From the NCBI GenBank assembly GCA_965277445.1, contig CBDICY010000002.1:310001-374000 (forward strand): 64,000 nt of DNA, read 5' to 3'. The notes beneath the pieces were generated by a model. That model was given only the letters and a program-made list of their open reading frames with translations. It was not told the origin of the DNA and made no database searches. Within the stretch, counting starts at the first letter, position 1, and every line of letters begins with the position of its first letter. Shown one piece after another: positions 48,301 to 57,507 of this stretch. Origin of the DNA: JAFMDF01 sp965277445. GTDB taxonomy: Bacteria > Bacteroidota > Bacteroidia > Chitinophagales > Saprospiraceae. The translations under genes and the position numbers were made by a program.

Positions 48301-51300
48301 TCTGTATTTGGTAATGCAGGGTCATTTAGGTCACCAAAGTTGACATCATCGCCATCCGCTGCATCTACAATACCATCTTGGTCTGCATCTGGACCATCCG
48401 CTACGCCATCATCATTCGCATCTGGTGCGCCTGAGCCACCCTCTACTAAATCAGAAACCGTATCGTTGTCAGAGTCCAAGTCTTGGAAGTCTGGTTGTCC
48501 ATCACTATCTGTATCAGGAGGTGTGTTACCTGTACCTGCGGTAGCTGGAATACCATTGGTCGTTGGGGTCGTGCCCACTACGCCGTCTGCCATACCATCA
48601 CCGTCTGCATCTGTACCACCTGATTCTAAAACATCATTAATGCCATCATTATCTGAATCTAAATCTAAATTATCAGGAATGCCGTCACCATCTGTGTCGC
48701 CATTTGTTGGAGCACTTGCTAGTTCTGTGACATCGGTGATACCATCATTATCATCATCTAAATCTTCTGTGTCTGGGATGCCATCACCATCGGTGTCTAG
48801 TGTACCTAAGCCACCAAAAATAGGGATATTAGCATCGACAACGTCAGCAATACCATCCTCATCCGAATCTGCTGGATTATCCACTAAACCGTCTGCATCT
48901 GCGTCTAAACCACTATTTGGTGTTCCATCAATATCGTCGCCTGTGCCATCGGCAGCATCTACGGTATTGTCAGTTGCATCATCGCTATCTGGGTCGATAT
49001 AATCTGGTGTCCCTTCATTATCCGTATCTGGTAAAGTTGGGTCATTCATATCTCCAAAATTGACATCATCACCATCGGCAGCATCTACAATACCATCTTG
49101 GTCTGCATCTGGGCCATCTGCTACACCATCATCATTGGCATCTGGTGCGCCTGAGCCACCTTCCACTAAATCAGAAACGGTATCGTTGTCAGAGTCCAAA
49201 TCTTGGAAATCTGGTTGTCCATCGTTGTCTGTATCGGGTGGGGTGTTGCCTGTACCAGCGGTTGCTGGAATACCATTGCTTGTTGGAGTAGTACCTACTA
49301 CGCCGTCCGCTATGCCATCATCATTTGTATCTGTACCACCTGATTCTAGGACATCATTGATACCATCGTTATCAGCATCTAAATCTAAATTATCAGGAAT
49401 GCCGTCACCGTCTGTGTCGCCATTTGCTGGCGCAGTTGCTAGTTCTACAACATCTGTAATTCCATCATTGTCATCATCTAAATCTTCTGTATCAACGATA
49501 CCGTCACCGTCTGTATCTGGGATGCCTAAGCCACCAAATACAGCGGTGTTATCATCCACAACATCTGCAATACCATCATCGTCAGTATCTGCTGGATTGT
49601 CAACTAAGCCATCAGCGTCACCGTCTAAGTCAGCATTTCCATTATCGTCAATATCGTCGCCTGTACCATCAGTAGCACCTACCGTATTTTCCGCTGGATT
49701 ATCGCTATCTGGGTCGATGTAATCTGGTGTGTTTTGACTATCTGAATCTGTATTTGGTAATACAGGGTCATTTAGGTCACCAAAGTTGACATCATCGCCA
49801 TCGGCAGCATCTACAATACCATCTTGGTCTGCATCTGGACCATCGGCTACGCCGTCATTATCCGCATCTGGTGCGCCTGAGCCACCTTCTACTAAATCAG
49901 AAACGGTATCATTGTCAGAATCCAAATCTTGGAAGTCTGGTTGTCCGTCGCTGTCTGTATCAGGGGATGTGTTACCTGTGTTTGCGGTAGCTGGAATACC
50001 ATTGGTAGCCGGGGTCGTGCCCACTACGCCGTCTGCTATACCATCGCCATTTGCATCTGTACCACCTGATTCTAGGACATCATTGATTCCATCGTTATCA
50101 CTATCTAAATCTAAATTATCTGGAATGCCGTCACCATCTGTGTCCCCATTTACTGGGGCACTTGCTAGTTCTGTGCCATCTCTAATCCCATCATTGTCAT
50201 CATCTAAATCGTCGACGTCTGCAATGCCATCACCATCGGTATCTAATGTTATAAATAAGTCTGGTTGAAGATTATCATTTGCTGATGAATTGGCAAATGC
50301 AGAAAAATTATTAATTGGTTGAACATTTATACTGGTCGCCTCAAAACTTGTAGAAAGGGTATTACCTGTTACGGTTAACGTAATATCGCCTCCACTAAAA
50401 GCAGGAACAATTGCATTATTTGTTCCTCTCCAACTATCTGCACCTTGATATGTCCAGTTAAATAAAGCACCGCCAGCTCCTGCAGGAACAGTCGTTCCAT
50501 CTGTGGTATAATAGGAGTTTGCTGTGCTTATCGTTAATTCGATTGCTCCAACAGGGATGTCTGTAGACCCTGTGTTAGAAAAACTAACGGTCAAGTTGGA
50601 CGTCTCTCCAGTATTAATAGTATTTGGCGCAAAATGAGTCCCTGTTACTGCGGGGTCTGCATATTGACCAGTTGATACAACTGGTATAGTTACACCACCT
50701 GAAGCGACTACTATAGTGACATTTGCAGTATTACATATAGCGTTATCTGCGGCTAAGCAAATGGTATAGGCTACCGTGTAAGTTCCTGCAGTTGTATTAG
50801 CAGGGACTGTAATTACACCATCTGTTCCAATGGTAACACCAGTTAAGCCTCCGTTGTTTGAGATAGAGATATTATCATCAATTAATGCATCTGTTGCTGG
50901 GCTTACACCATCAGCACTATCATTAGCGAAAACGGAAGTTGTTGTGCCACCTGCTACTGGGTCGATTGGTGAAGTTGTGTAATCATCTGCTACTGCATCG
51001 ATGGAGGCAGCAGCTTGCAATAAAAACACATAATAAGGTTTACTGACAGTTGTACAGATACCATTGTCGTAGGTAAGTTGGTAAAAACCTCCTTCAGTTG
51101 CTGCATAGCTATCTGAAGTCGCACCTGAAATAGGAGCGCCGTCGTTATACCATTGGTAACTGCTGCCTCCACCATTATTGTTACTACCATCTAAAGTGAT
51201 GGTTTCGCCATCCTCAATGACAAAGGTAAAAGTCGTTTGTTGGTCTTGACAAGTAGCTGGCTGGCTACTGTCGATGTAGTCCGCGTAAAAGATACCCGAA

Positions 51301-51488
51301 GTACTAGTACTATAAGTAGCATTGGTTTCGCCTGCTATCGCCGCTGCGCCACTAGCGGTTACTTCATACCATTGAATACTACTTGCTCCACTTGGCGTGG
51401 TCAGGTTTGCCGGACCTGCACCACTAAACTGAGCGATAGCACAAAGGCTAAGCAACAGTAAGTGAAACAATAAAATATATTTTTTCAT
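45363..51488 (-). CDS. Giant TSP3 repeat protein with lamin-tail domain
   Basis: 2041 residues with a signal peptide (MKKYILLFHLLLLSLCAIAQ). The N-terminal 400 residues are Ig/cadherin-like beta domains. From about residue 412 four tandem units of 240 residues follow, each a string of TSP3-type calcium-binding repeats (DTDGDGIPDNLDLDSDNDG and relatives). A lamin-tail-like domain (about 1383-1545; DVLISEISICNQQIELYNSS) interrupts them and a fifth unit follows (about 1548-1785). The C-terminal part (about 1800-2041) contains VDWVLVTLRTS and YYIVIEHRNHLPVM, shared with the 1168-residue protein, and ends in a dockerin-like EF-hand segment (IGDYNLDGDVNADDESHW). No sorting domain. Hundreds of Asp residues suggest a Ca-stiffened stalk or filament. 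A homologous unit occurs in the 951-residue protein 1.5 kb away. Confidence 0.9.
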   Translation of the reverse strand: MKKYILLFHLLLLSLCAIAQFSGAGPANLTTPSGASSIQWYEVTASGAAAIAGETNATYSTSTSGIFYADYIDSSQPATCQDQQTTFTFVIEDGETITLDGSNNNGGGSSYQWYNDGAPISGATSDSYAATEGGFYQLTYDNGICTTVSKPYYVFLLQAAASIDAVADDYTTSPIDPVAGGTTTSVFANDSADGVSPATDALIDDNISISNNGGLTGVTIGTDGVITVPANTTAGTYTVAYTICLAADNAICNTANVTIVVASGGVTIPVVSTGQYADPAVTGTHFAPNTINTGETSNLTVSFSNTGSTDIPVGAIELTISTANSYYTTDGTTVPAGAGGALFNWTYQGADSWRGTNNAIVPAFSGGDITLTVTGNTLSTSFEATSINVQPINNFSAFANSSANDNLQPDLFITLDTDGDGIADVDDLDDDNDGIRDGTELASAPVNGDTDGDGIPDNLDLDSDNDGINDVLESGGTDANGDGIADGVVGTTPATNGIPATANTGNTSPDTDSDGQPDFQDLDSDNDTVSDLVEGGSGAPDADNDGVADGPDADQDGIVDAADGDDVNFGDLNDPVLPNTDSDSQNTPDYIDPDSDNPAENTVGATDGTGDDIDDNGNADLDGDADGLVDNPADTDDDGIADVVDDNTAVFGGLGIPDTDGDGIVDTEDLDDDNDGITDVVELATAPANGDTDGDGIPDNLDLDADNDGINDVLESGGTDTNDDGIADGVVGTTPTSNGIPATAGTGNTPPDTDNDGQPDFQDLDSDNDTVSDLVEGGSGAPDANDDGVADGPDADQDGIVDAADGDDVNFGDMNDPTLPDTDNEGTPDYIDPDSDDATDNTVDAADGTGDDIDGTPNSGLDADADGLVDNPADSDEDGIADVVDANIPIFGGLGTLDTDGDGIPDTEDLDDDNDGITDVTELASAPTNGDTDGDGIPDNLDLDSDNDGINDVLESGGTDADGDGMADGVVGTTPTTNGIPATAGTGNTPPDTDSDGQPDFQDLDSDNDTVSDLVEGGSGAPDANDDGVADGPDADQDGIVDAADGDDVNFGDLNDPALPNTDSDSQNTPDYIDPDSDNPAENTVGATDGTGDDIDGTPNSGLDADGDGLVDNPADIDDDGIADVVDDNIPVFGGLGTLDTDGDGIPDTEDLDDDNDGITDVTELASAPANGDTDGDGIPDNLDLDSDNDGINDVLESGGTDADGDGIADGVVGTTPTTNGIPATAGTGNTPPDTDSDGQPDFQDLDSDNDTVSDLVEGGSGAPDANNDGVADGPDADMDGIVDAADGDDVNFGDMNDPILPDTDNEGTPDYIDPDSDDATDNTVDAADGTGDDIDGTPNSGLDADGDGLVDNPTDIDDDGIADVVDDNTTVFGGLGISSSNMGDVLISEISICNQQIELYNSSSATIDVSSWYLCKFPMYAEIGTDVNITTISGNMMIPAGGYLVLQWGHIGQSDGEIGLYMNNSDFGSAANIKDYIQYNSGNNGRAAVAVSAGVWDNAGSFVTIPTGSACPTAGVSNPPNGSTGTDTGSSDWCVLNTASLGSANGSCLDTDSDGIADVDDLDDDNDGITDVVELATAPANGDTDGDGIPDNLDLDADNDGINDVLESGGTDANGDGIADGVVGTTPTTNGIPATANIGNTPPDTDSDGQLDFQDLDSDNDTVSDLVEGGSGALDADDDGVADGPDADQDGIVDNADGNDVDFGDLNDHTLTDADNEGTPDYIDPDSDDPTENMVGTTNGASDDIDDTNNGSLDGNGDGQVDNPADTDNDGIADVVDNDIPVFGGLGIPNVSIACNINLSVWLEGVYDVDLNEMRTDLNDQQLLPGQDPLFFLGTETPVGQPYNTAPWSYSGTDGATYNYTTVGDGKAGYDPDVVDWVLVTLRTSQLASSAACTQAAWLMKDGTIMFPNGCSCTLAIGQSYYIVIEHRNHLPVMSPNSVTVTASGLSFDFRTQQSFKTFTGDGQQLLEANAFGMFAANGDQISSAGSRTDINATDESIWTGNNSEGDIYNIGDYNLDGDVNADDESHWLKNSGKSSDVNN
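47345..50250 (-). repeat. Four tandem 720-bp TSP3-coding units
   Basis: Equivalent codons recur every 720 bp (for example near 48061, 48781 and 49501), encoding 240-residue units that share long stretches at DNA level. A fifth copy (46120-46830) lies beyond the lamin-tail domain, and a sixth is in the neighbouring gene (53390-54100). The pattern suggests unequal crossing-over and gene conversion; copy number may vary between strains. Confidence 0.85.
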
Positions 51489-52152
51489 GAAATTTTATTT
51501 TATTATTATCTAACAATGAATGGTGATAGAATCAAGCGGCTCAAAATCCTCTAGTTCTAACCTTTTCTCAGATAGATTTAATTATTGTAGTTTGGTTAGG
51601 TAGGGGGATTTACCTATTTTCGGACTTGCAAAGTTTTTAAAATATGATATACCTTGATAATCAACGCATTAAACTTCCCTTCCAATAGTTATCAAAAGGA
51701 AGAAGAATTGATATACATTAGACTTGTTTTGCCTCGCTACCAAAGGGGATTCAGTTCGGCAAGGAATTTTTAGGAGCGAGAAAACTTGCCATGTACTCGC
51801 TCCTGAATATTCAAAATAACTTTTGCTGTATTTAGGGAGTAGGAAAAATATAACCTACCCATTCTGCGGCTTTATTTTGTCCTTCTAGGCATCCCGTCCG
51901 CAGGGCGGTTCACAAAAGATAAAGATTCCTCGAATCTTCCTCTTTTGCTCATGTTGGAAAAATACTCATTATGCTACTGCATAACTCCGTTTTTCCCGCC
52001 TTGAATAAGAACAAACTAAAACCACATCTTTGGGTACCTTATTTATTTCCCACTCCCTTATACCATTTTCAGGAATGCTTGAAAAGAGAAAATGCAGATA
52101 TATTAAGTACCAATTCATAACTTATCCAAACATGTTATCCTTTACAGGTTTA
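51489..52152. other. Intergenic region with hairpin and MITE-like element
   Basis: No gene seen. It holds a perfect 9-bp hairpin (AGGAGCGAG 51772-51780 with CTCGCTCCT 51796-51804), not followed by a clear U-tract on either strand, and the second copy of MITE-like family A (51835-52057). The upstream region of the 2041-residue gene is also here. Confidence 0.6.
51835..52057. mobile_element. MITE-like element, family A, copy 2 (inverted)
   Basis: 223 bp. The left end GGGAGTAGGAAAAATATAAC is identical to the right end of the 14814-14973 copy read on the opposite strand, and its right end (GGGAGTGGGAAATAAATAAG on the minus strand) matches that copy's left end, so the two are in opposite orientation. 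The interior differs but again has nested hairpins (GGAAAAA/TTTTTCC around TTATGC/GCATAA). It encodes no protein; no clear target duplication. Confidence 0.6.
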
Positions 52153-52845
52153 TTAATTATATCTGCATAGAACTTTCAATGTACCAAATTGATTGTGTAC
52201 TGAACTTCCTGGACCATTACTATATATAGTTTTATTCTGAGTAAATAGAGTTGTATGAAGAGCTGGGTCCCCCAGATAAGGAACAATGTATGTACTACCT
52301 CCATTATTTAAATTATTAACTTCTATGACTTCTCCTCCCTGACTAGAAATACTTTCAGATAGCACACCTTGAAAGGTTATTGCAGCCGTCCCATTTCCTT
52401 CGGCAGTAGTATTCGCGAACCACACATAATATAATCCAGATGGCCAATTTTCAATACATTGTCCAGCCTGTAAACTAGAAATATTCAAAACTCTATCCCC
52501 ATCAGTAGTAATCCAATCTGATGCCGATGGTACCCAAGAACCCGCATAATCTGGATTCACTTCACCAGTACTTCCACCACTACTACCATCTACAACAGGA
52601 CAACCATTCGTTGTTCCTGCTCCATAGATCAATGGGCAAGAATCCATAGTATCACTCACTCCGTCGCCGTCATCATCGGTATCGGTGCTATTGTTTATGC
52701 CGTCGCCGTCAGTATCTGGGTCGGCGCAGTTATCGCAGGCGGTGGGTAAGTTGACGGTTGTTTGGGCAAAACTATTAGTAGTTGCCAGTCCAAAGCAAAA
52801 TAAAAAACAAAAGGTTATTAAAGATTTTAAGTTAAAGTATTTCAT
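52153..52845 (-). CDS. Small secreted TSP3-containing protein
   Basis: 230 residues with a signal peptide (LITFCFLFCFGLATTNSFAQ). A short TSP3 block (DTDGDGINNSTDTDDDGDGV, residues about 44-63) with flanking Cys is followed by a low-complexity DGSSGGSTGE linker and a beta-rich C-terminal domain of about 125 residues (residues about 105-230, ending LKVLCRYN). There is no sorting domain or membrane anchor. It lies 97 bp after the 951-residue TSP3/RCC1 gene on the same strand, so it is probably co-transcribed and may be exported with it. The C-terminal domain was not recognised. Confidence 0.8.
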   Translation of the reverse strand: MKYFNLKSLITFCFLFCFGLATTNSFAQTTVNLPTACDNCADPDTDGDGINNSTDTDDDGDGVSDTMDSCPLIYGAGTTNGCPVVDGSSGGSTGEVNPDYAGSWVPSASDWITTDGDRVLNISSLQAGQCIENWPSGLYYVWFANTTAEGNGTAAITFQGVLSESISSQGGEVIEVNNLNNGGSTYIVPYLGDPALHTTLFTQNKTIYSNGPGSSVHNQFGTLKVLCRYN

Positions 52846-52942
52846 TAGTAAAATGTTTTTGTTCCCTATTTATTTTTTATAAGGAAGTTATCAAAATGGG
52901 AATTTTATATTTTAAAAAAAATTGTTAATTTGTTTAGCGTCC

Positions 52943-55798
52943 TTAATTCTGGATAGACTGTGCTAATACAGCTATATTATTAAGTGGCTCTGTTTCGCCT
53001 CCTGAATTTGCAGTAATATTTACTGTCAAATTCGCTTTTGCTCCTGCGGTATCCGCAGTTACACTCAAGGCAATTTTGCTATTTTGATTACCTGAAATAA
53101 CCGTATTACTTGTAAAAAGTAAACCAGCACCAGTTGTTGTCATCGTCCAATTTCCGTTATTTACGGCTACTGAACCAGATACCGTTGCGGTTGTTTGTGA
53201 GGTATTAAAAGCATAGGTAAATCCTGCCGAAGTTGGTACAAAGAACTCAATTTGTCCACTTGTTGTTCCTCCGCTGATTTCATTAATATTAATCACCACA
53301 TCTTTAGTTTCTGCTAGCGTAAAAATTTGATTGCTAAAGGTAAAGTTGGCAGATAAGTCTGGACTTGGTGCAAGGGGTGCAGCTATACCGCCAAATACTG
53401 CTGTATTGCTATCAATAACATCTGGTGCACCATCTTTGTCCACATCCGTAGGGTCATCTACTGAACCATTACCGCCATCTAATGCTGCATTCGCGGTACC
53501 ATCTATATCATCACCCGTTCCGTCTGCTCCACCAACAGTATTGTCTGCGGCATCATCGCTATCTGGGTCAAGATAATCTGGAGTCCCTTCACTATCCATA
53601 TCTGGTAAGGCTGGGCTACTCGCATCCCCAAAGTTGACATCATCGCCATCTGCGGTATCTACAATACCATCTTGGTCTACATCTGGGCCGTCAGCAACAC
53701 CATCATTATCCGCATCGGTTGCATTTGAGCCACCTTCTATTAAATCAGAAATGGTATCGTTATCCGAATCCAAATCTTGGAAGTCTGGTTGTCCGTCGCT
53801 GTCTGTGTCTGCTGGTGTGTTACCTGTACCTGCAGTTGCTGGAATACCATTGGTCGTAGGTGTTGTGCCTTCTGTCCCATCTGCCATGCCATCACCATCT
53901 GCATCTGTACCACCTGATTCTACCACATCATTAATACCATCGTTATCACTATCTAAATCTAAATTATCTGGAATATCGTCGCCATCCGTGTCTCCGTTTG
54001 CTGGAGCACTTGCTAACTCTACGGCATCAGTAATACCATCATTATCATCATCTAAATCAGAATCATCTGGAATACCGTCGTCATCCGTATCAGGACCTGT
54101 ATCATACAGCGCATCAAAACAAGCTGCAGTCACCCCATTGATAGACACATAATCGTTATCAGTCGGTTCGCCAGTATCACCATAACCAGAGCGGCCCCAG
54201 GCGCTAATAGAACCATCCGCTTTTATCGCCGCAAAAGCATCACCATTACTCATTATAGCCACATAGCCGTTATCAGTCGGTGCGCCAGAGCCACCCGCAG
54301 TAGATGACCCCCAAGCAGTAATAGAGCCATCCTCTTTCAGTGCAGCAAAGGCAAATTTGACCGATGCAATAGATGTGTATCCCATATCAGTTGGTGCGCC
54401 AGCGCCACCATCACCAGAATCCCCCCAAGCCGTAATCGAACCATCTGCTTTCAGCGCAGCAAAAGCATTCTGATTGGCAACAATAGTGACATATCCGTTA
54501 TCAGTCGGTGCGCCAGAACCACCGCCAGAAGAATTCCCCCAAGCCATAATCGAACCATCCGCTTTCATCGCCGCAAAGGATTGTAAGTTGCTATAGATTT
54601 TTGTATAGCCGTTATCCGTCGGTGCGCCAGTACCACCTGCAGCAGCTTGCCCCCAAGCAGTAATAGAGCCATCCGATTTCAGCGCAGCAAAAGCATAATA
54701 GTTGGCTTCGATAGACGTGTATCCGTTATCCGTCGGTGCGCCAGTACCGCCTTGACCACCCCAAGCATAAATAGAACCATCCGCTTTCATCGCCGCAAAA
54801 GCGTCCGAATTGGGTAAGATAGAGACATAGCCGTTATCAGTGGGTGCGGGATTGCTTGTCGTAATATTCCCCCATTCAGTAATCGAACCATCCGATTTCA
54901 GCGCAGCAAAGGTCCCTTGGCTGCTATAAATTTTTGTATAGCCGTTATCCGTTGGTGCGCCACTGCCCCCTTGAGAACCAGACCCCCAAGCAGCAATAGA
55001 GCCATCCGCTTTCAGCGCAGCAAAAGCATTAGTGGCTGATACGATAGACGTATATCCGTTATCGGTGGGAGGAGCAACAAAAGAAGTTGAACTACCCCAA
55101 TAAGTAATAGAGCCATCCGCTTTCATCGCAGAATAACCATTAACGTTACCCGTGATAGACGTGTAGCCGTTATCGGTCGGTTCGCCACTACCACCAAAAG
55201 TAGCATTACCCCAAGCACTAATAGTCCCATCTGCATTCAGCGCAGCAAAAGACCGATTAGGCGGCACTGAATTGGCAAAATAACCACCAGGCTGATTGTA
55301 AGCGGTATTAACATCTACTTCACATTGTTGTAAATTGTAGGCATAGTCTTTTACATGTATAGCGGTTGAATTTCCCATTTCGAGCTCCCAGTCGCCATCC
55401 CTACCCGTAATATCATCTGAGGCAGCTACGGTCATACCCAAAGCTTGCTCCAGATATGCGACTGCTGCTTGCCCTTTTTCGCCTTTGGCAAAGTTACAGC
55501 CGTAGATATTGAGCTGTTTTTTGTCCAGCACTAAGGCTTGTAGATAGTTACTTAAGTCCTTGCCAGATAGCCATTGGTTATTGAGGAATAACTGACCGGG
55601 CTGACCATGACTGAATAGATGAAAGCTGTTACCGTCGTTTGCTTGACTAAGCAATGCCTTGGCAAGCATTTCCTTACCTTCTAAACTATTATCTATATAG
55701 CTATTCTGATAGCTATGGACATCACTTGCATTTTGTTGGGAAAAAGCAAATGGAAAACTCAAAAACATTATCAAAAATGTTAGTAGTGTATTTTTCAT
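52943..55798 (-). CDS. DUF4347-RCC1-TSP3 secreted protein
   Basis: 951 residues with a signal peptide (LLTFLIMFLSFPFAFS). The N-terminal domain (about 25-165) fits DUF4347: HLFSHGQPGQLFLNN, LNIYGCNFAKGEKGQ, VAASDDITG. The SHG and YGC pair occupies the places of the catalytic His and Cys of clan CD (caspase/gingipain-like) peptidases. Ten RCC1-like repeats of about 37 residues follow (about 180-550; FAALKADGSITAWG, GAPTDNGYTSI), probably a beta-propeller. A TSP3 unit of about 240 residues (about 560-800) is closely related to those of the 2041-residue protein, then a C-terminal Ig-like domain (about 815-951). No T9SS sorting domain. It could be an autoprocessing or proteolytic surface protein; activity is unproven. 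Confidence 0.87.
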   Translation of the reverse strand: MKNTLLTFLIMFLSFPFAFSQQNASDVHSYQNSYIDNSLEGKEMLAKALLSQANDGNSFHLFSHGQPGQLFLNNQWLSGKDLSNYLQALVLDKKQLNIYGCNFAKGEKGQAAVAYLEQALGMTVAASDDITGRDGDWELEMGNSTAIHVKDYAYNLQQCEVDVNTAYNQPGGYFANSVPPNRSFAALNADGTISAWGNATFGGSGEPTDNGYTSITGNVNGYSAMKADGSITYWGSSTSFVAPPTDNGYTSIVSATNAFAALKADGSIAAWGSGSQGGSGAPTDNGYTKIYSSQGTFAALKSDGSITEWGNITTSNPAPTDNGYVSILPNSDAFAAMKADGSIYAWGGQGGTGAPTDNGYTSIEANYYAFAALKSDGSITAWGQAAAGGTGAPTDNGYTKIYSNLQSFAAMKADGSIMAWGNSSGGGSGAPTDNGYVTIVANQNAFAALKADGSITAWGDSGDGGAGAPTDMGYTSIASVKFAFAALKEDGSITAWGSSTAGGSGAPTDNGYVAIMSNGDAFAAIKADGSISAWGRSGYGDTGEPTDNDYVSINGVTAACFDALYDTGPDTDDDGIPDDSDLDDDNDGITDAVELASAPANGDTDGDDIPDNLDLDSDNDGINDVVESGGTDADGDGMADGTEGTTPTTNGIPATAGTGNTPADTDSDGQPDFQDLDSDNDTISDLIEGGSNATDADNDGVADGPDVDQDGIVDTADGDDVNFGDASSPALPDMDSEGTPDYLDPDSDDAADNTVGGADGTGDDIDGTANAALDGGNGSVDDPTDVDKDGAPDVIDSNTAVFGGIAAPLAPSPDLSANFTFSNQIFTLAETKDVVININEISGGTTSGQIEFFVPTSAGFTYAFNTSQTTATVSGSVAVNNGNWTMTTTGAGLLFTSNTVISGNQNSKIALSVTADTAGAKANLTVNITANSGGETEPLNNIAVLAQSIQN
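54140..55260 (-). repeat. Ten RCC1-like coding repeats, about 111 bp
   Basis: Ten consecutive copies encode FAAxKADGSIxxWG and GxPTDNGYxxI. Several are close at DNA level (recurring CCGTTATC-GTCGGTGCGCCAG and CGCAGCAAA blocks on the plus strand). Seven to ten such blades suit one closed propeller. Confidence 0.75.
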
Positions 55799-56085
55799 AA
55801 AACCTGTATTATTTGCAATTTTTAGTTAAAGTATCATATGAATTATTAATAGATTTATTACCCTTTAAAAATTACACTCAGCTGAAAATGTCTTTTTCAA
55901 GGGAAACAAGTCTATTAGATTTGTTTGTAAAACGCTTATTTATTAAGCACTTGTTGAAAGCCTCTTTTTGACTAAAAGGATAGATTCCCAACAAGTTCTA
56001 AATGGCCTTTAATTAAAATTTGCAATTATTATCTATCCCTTCTCTATCTGAATTCTAGTTGATTCAATAGTTGTTTATAGCTAAA

Positions 56086-56345
56086 AAGTAGGAAGTCATT
56101 TATAACTATAGATGACTCCCTTACCATTTAAAAAAGAACATTATCTTAAAAGCAAACAGAAGTATAATTCCTATTTTAAATGTCAATATTGGCCAGTAAT
56201 GATTTGTTGAAAAATATATGGGGGATAGATTAAAGGGGGATTTATATTCTAAGAGCAAGAGGTTGCATATGTCACAAACTTCAACAAATAAGCCAAAAAC
56301 AGGGTTAAATCGTCTCATAATAGCCATGTAGGGGTAAATGTAGTG
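56086..56345. repeat. Duplicated 260-bp noncoding segment, copy 2
   Basis: The partner of 41576-41836; see that copy for the conserved blocks. It ends in the 20-bp box at 56327-56346, followed by another TGTAGTGGT at 56361. Confidence 0.6.
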
Positions 56346-56509
56346 GTAGTCAGTTTTTTGTAGTGGTCAATTGTTTATGAATTGTTAGATATGGTATGCA
56401 GTAATTTTTTTTATGCTAAAATAGTTCGGCTAAATTTCAATAGTCGGTAAAAAAAACAGGTTTGACAACTATTTTGGCAGTAGCAATTAATAGGGAAAGC
56501 GTAAAAAAA

Positions 56510-56536
56510 CCAACAGGGAAAAGGAATCCCTGTTGG
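56510..56536 (-). terminator. Orphan Rho-independent terminator
   Basis: A 10-bp perfect stem (CCAACAGGGA with TCCCTGTTGG); on the minus strand TTTTTTT follows. Neighbouring bases (aacATTGCGATGCAATAAAGAC) resemble those beside the terminators at 57453 and 63566, each of which directly follows a metalloprotease-type gene; here no such gene precedes it. Confidence 0.75.
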
Positions 56537-56672
56537 TGAACATTGCGATGCAATAAAGACTACTTTGCATTTATTTTGTGGTAAACTAGTAAGTTACTCA
56601 ATTTCTTCAACACCTTGAAAGAACCAATCACATCTGTCGCAAAAAGGACTAAACGGGGTGAGGAAAAAACAA

Positions 56673-56700
56673 GAAGTAATTGTTTTAAAACAATTACTTC
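56673..56700. repeat. 28-bp perfect palindrome
   Basis: GAAGTAATTGTTTT is followed immediately by its reverse complement. There is no loop and no adjacent gene; it could extrude as a cruciform or bind a dimeric protein. Confidence 0.6.
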
Positions 56701-57452
56701 CACGTTAGAAACTCTATTAACTTAGTTTGAACAATAATTTATATAAGGATTGCGCATTTAGTACATGCTACCAATGATGCCCTTTTTAGTCACTCCTTTT
56801 AGGCTCTTTACTGGCTAAAACATATCATTTGGTAAATTGTCAACTGCCAGTCAAAAGGATACTGGTTTGTTCATTTGCAAAATAAGATTTCATTTTAGCA
56901 TAGCAATAAAGAGGGGAATCAATATATTTTAAATTAAATAGATATAAATTCCGCGATACGATAAAGTCGCCTCTCAGAGGGATTTTTAAGAAAACGAAAA
57001 AATCGTTTCCTTAATATCCCTTCACTGAGTTGCTGCAAGTAGCGAGATGAAATTTTAACTTATTTATTGTACAAAGTAATAATGATGAGTACCAATATTT
57101 AAATTGGTCTCTGTTATTAATGGTAAGTGGTATAAAGACTAGAATAAAATGAATCAATCTAGAATACTGTGATAGGGCAAAATTAGGGTAATTTTATTGT
57201 TAACTCTAAAATTTAATTACAGCATTCAACCATTCAATTGGTTAATTACCCCTACATTACACCATACCTTGCAAACCCCTTCAATAGACGGTTATCGTGA
57301 GAAATACTTAGGTTGTTAGTTTTAGGCTCTAAGTACGCTGGAACTTAAATAAGTTTAATTGGTGCTCAGTTCAATTTATTTTTTAAAACATTATCCAGTT
57401 TATTAATGTATTTGTAGTGTTCGTAAGTCAAGCCCAAAGTGGTTTAAAAATA

Positions 57453-57479
57453 TCAACAGAGCCATAAAGGCCCTGTTGA
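57453..57479 (-). terminator. Terminator of the metalloprotease gene
   Basis: An 11-bp stem with one mismatch around a 5-nt loop (CAACAG and CTGTTG ends), followed on the minus strand by ATATTTTTAAA. It lies 29 bp after the stop and is nearly identical to the terminator at 63566-63592. Confidence 0.8.
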
Positions 57480-57507
57480 CTATTAACAATGCAATAAGAC
57501 TATTTAT

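Larger units (their letters stand above)
55799..57507. other. 1.7-kb intergenic region with repeats, no gene
   Basis: No credible gene. Contents: the upstream region of the 951-residue gene, copy 2 of the duplicated segment (56086-56345), a conserved 20-bp box (56327-56346), an orphan terminator (56510-56536), a 28-bp perfect palindrome (56673-56700), a long imperfect hairpin near 56976-57027, and the terminator of the metalloprotease gene (57453-57479). The 68-codon minus frame at 56121-56327 lies inside the duplicated noncoding segment and is not called. Confidence 0.6.

Noticed and set aside
46295..50268. Several plus-strand open frames of 130-220 codons
   Set aside because: They are antisense shadows of the Asp-rich TSP3 repeats (Ser/Pro-rich, periodic, no signal peptide) and repeat with the 720-bp coding unit.
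56121..56327. 68-codon minus-strand open frame
   Set aside because: It lies inside the duplicated 260-bp segment; the other copy does not keep the frame open, so it is unlikely to code.
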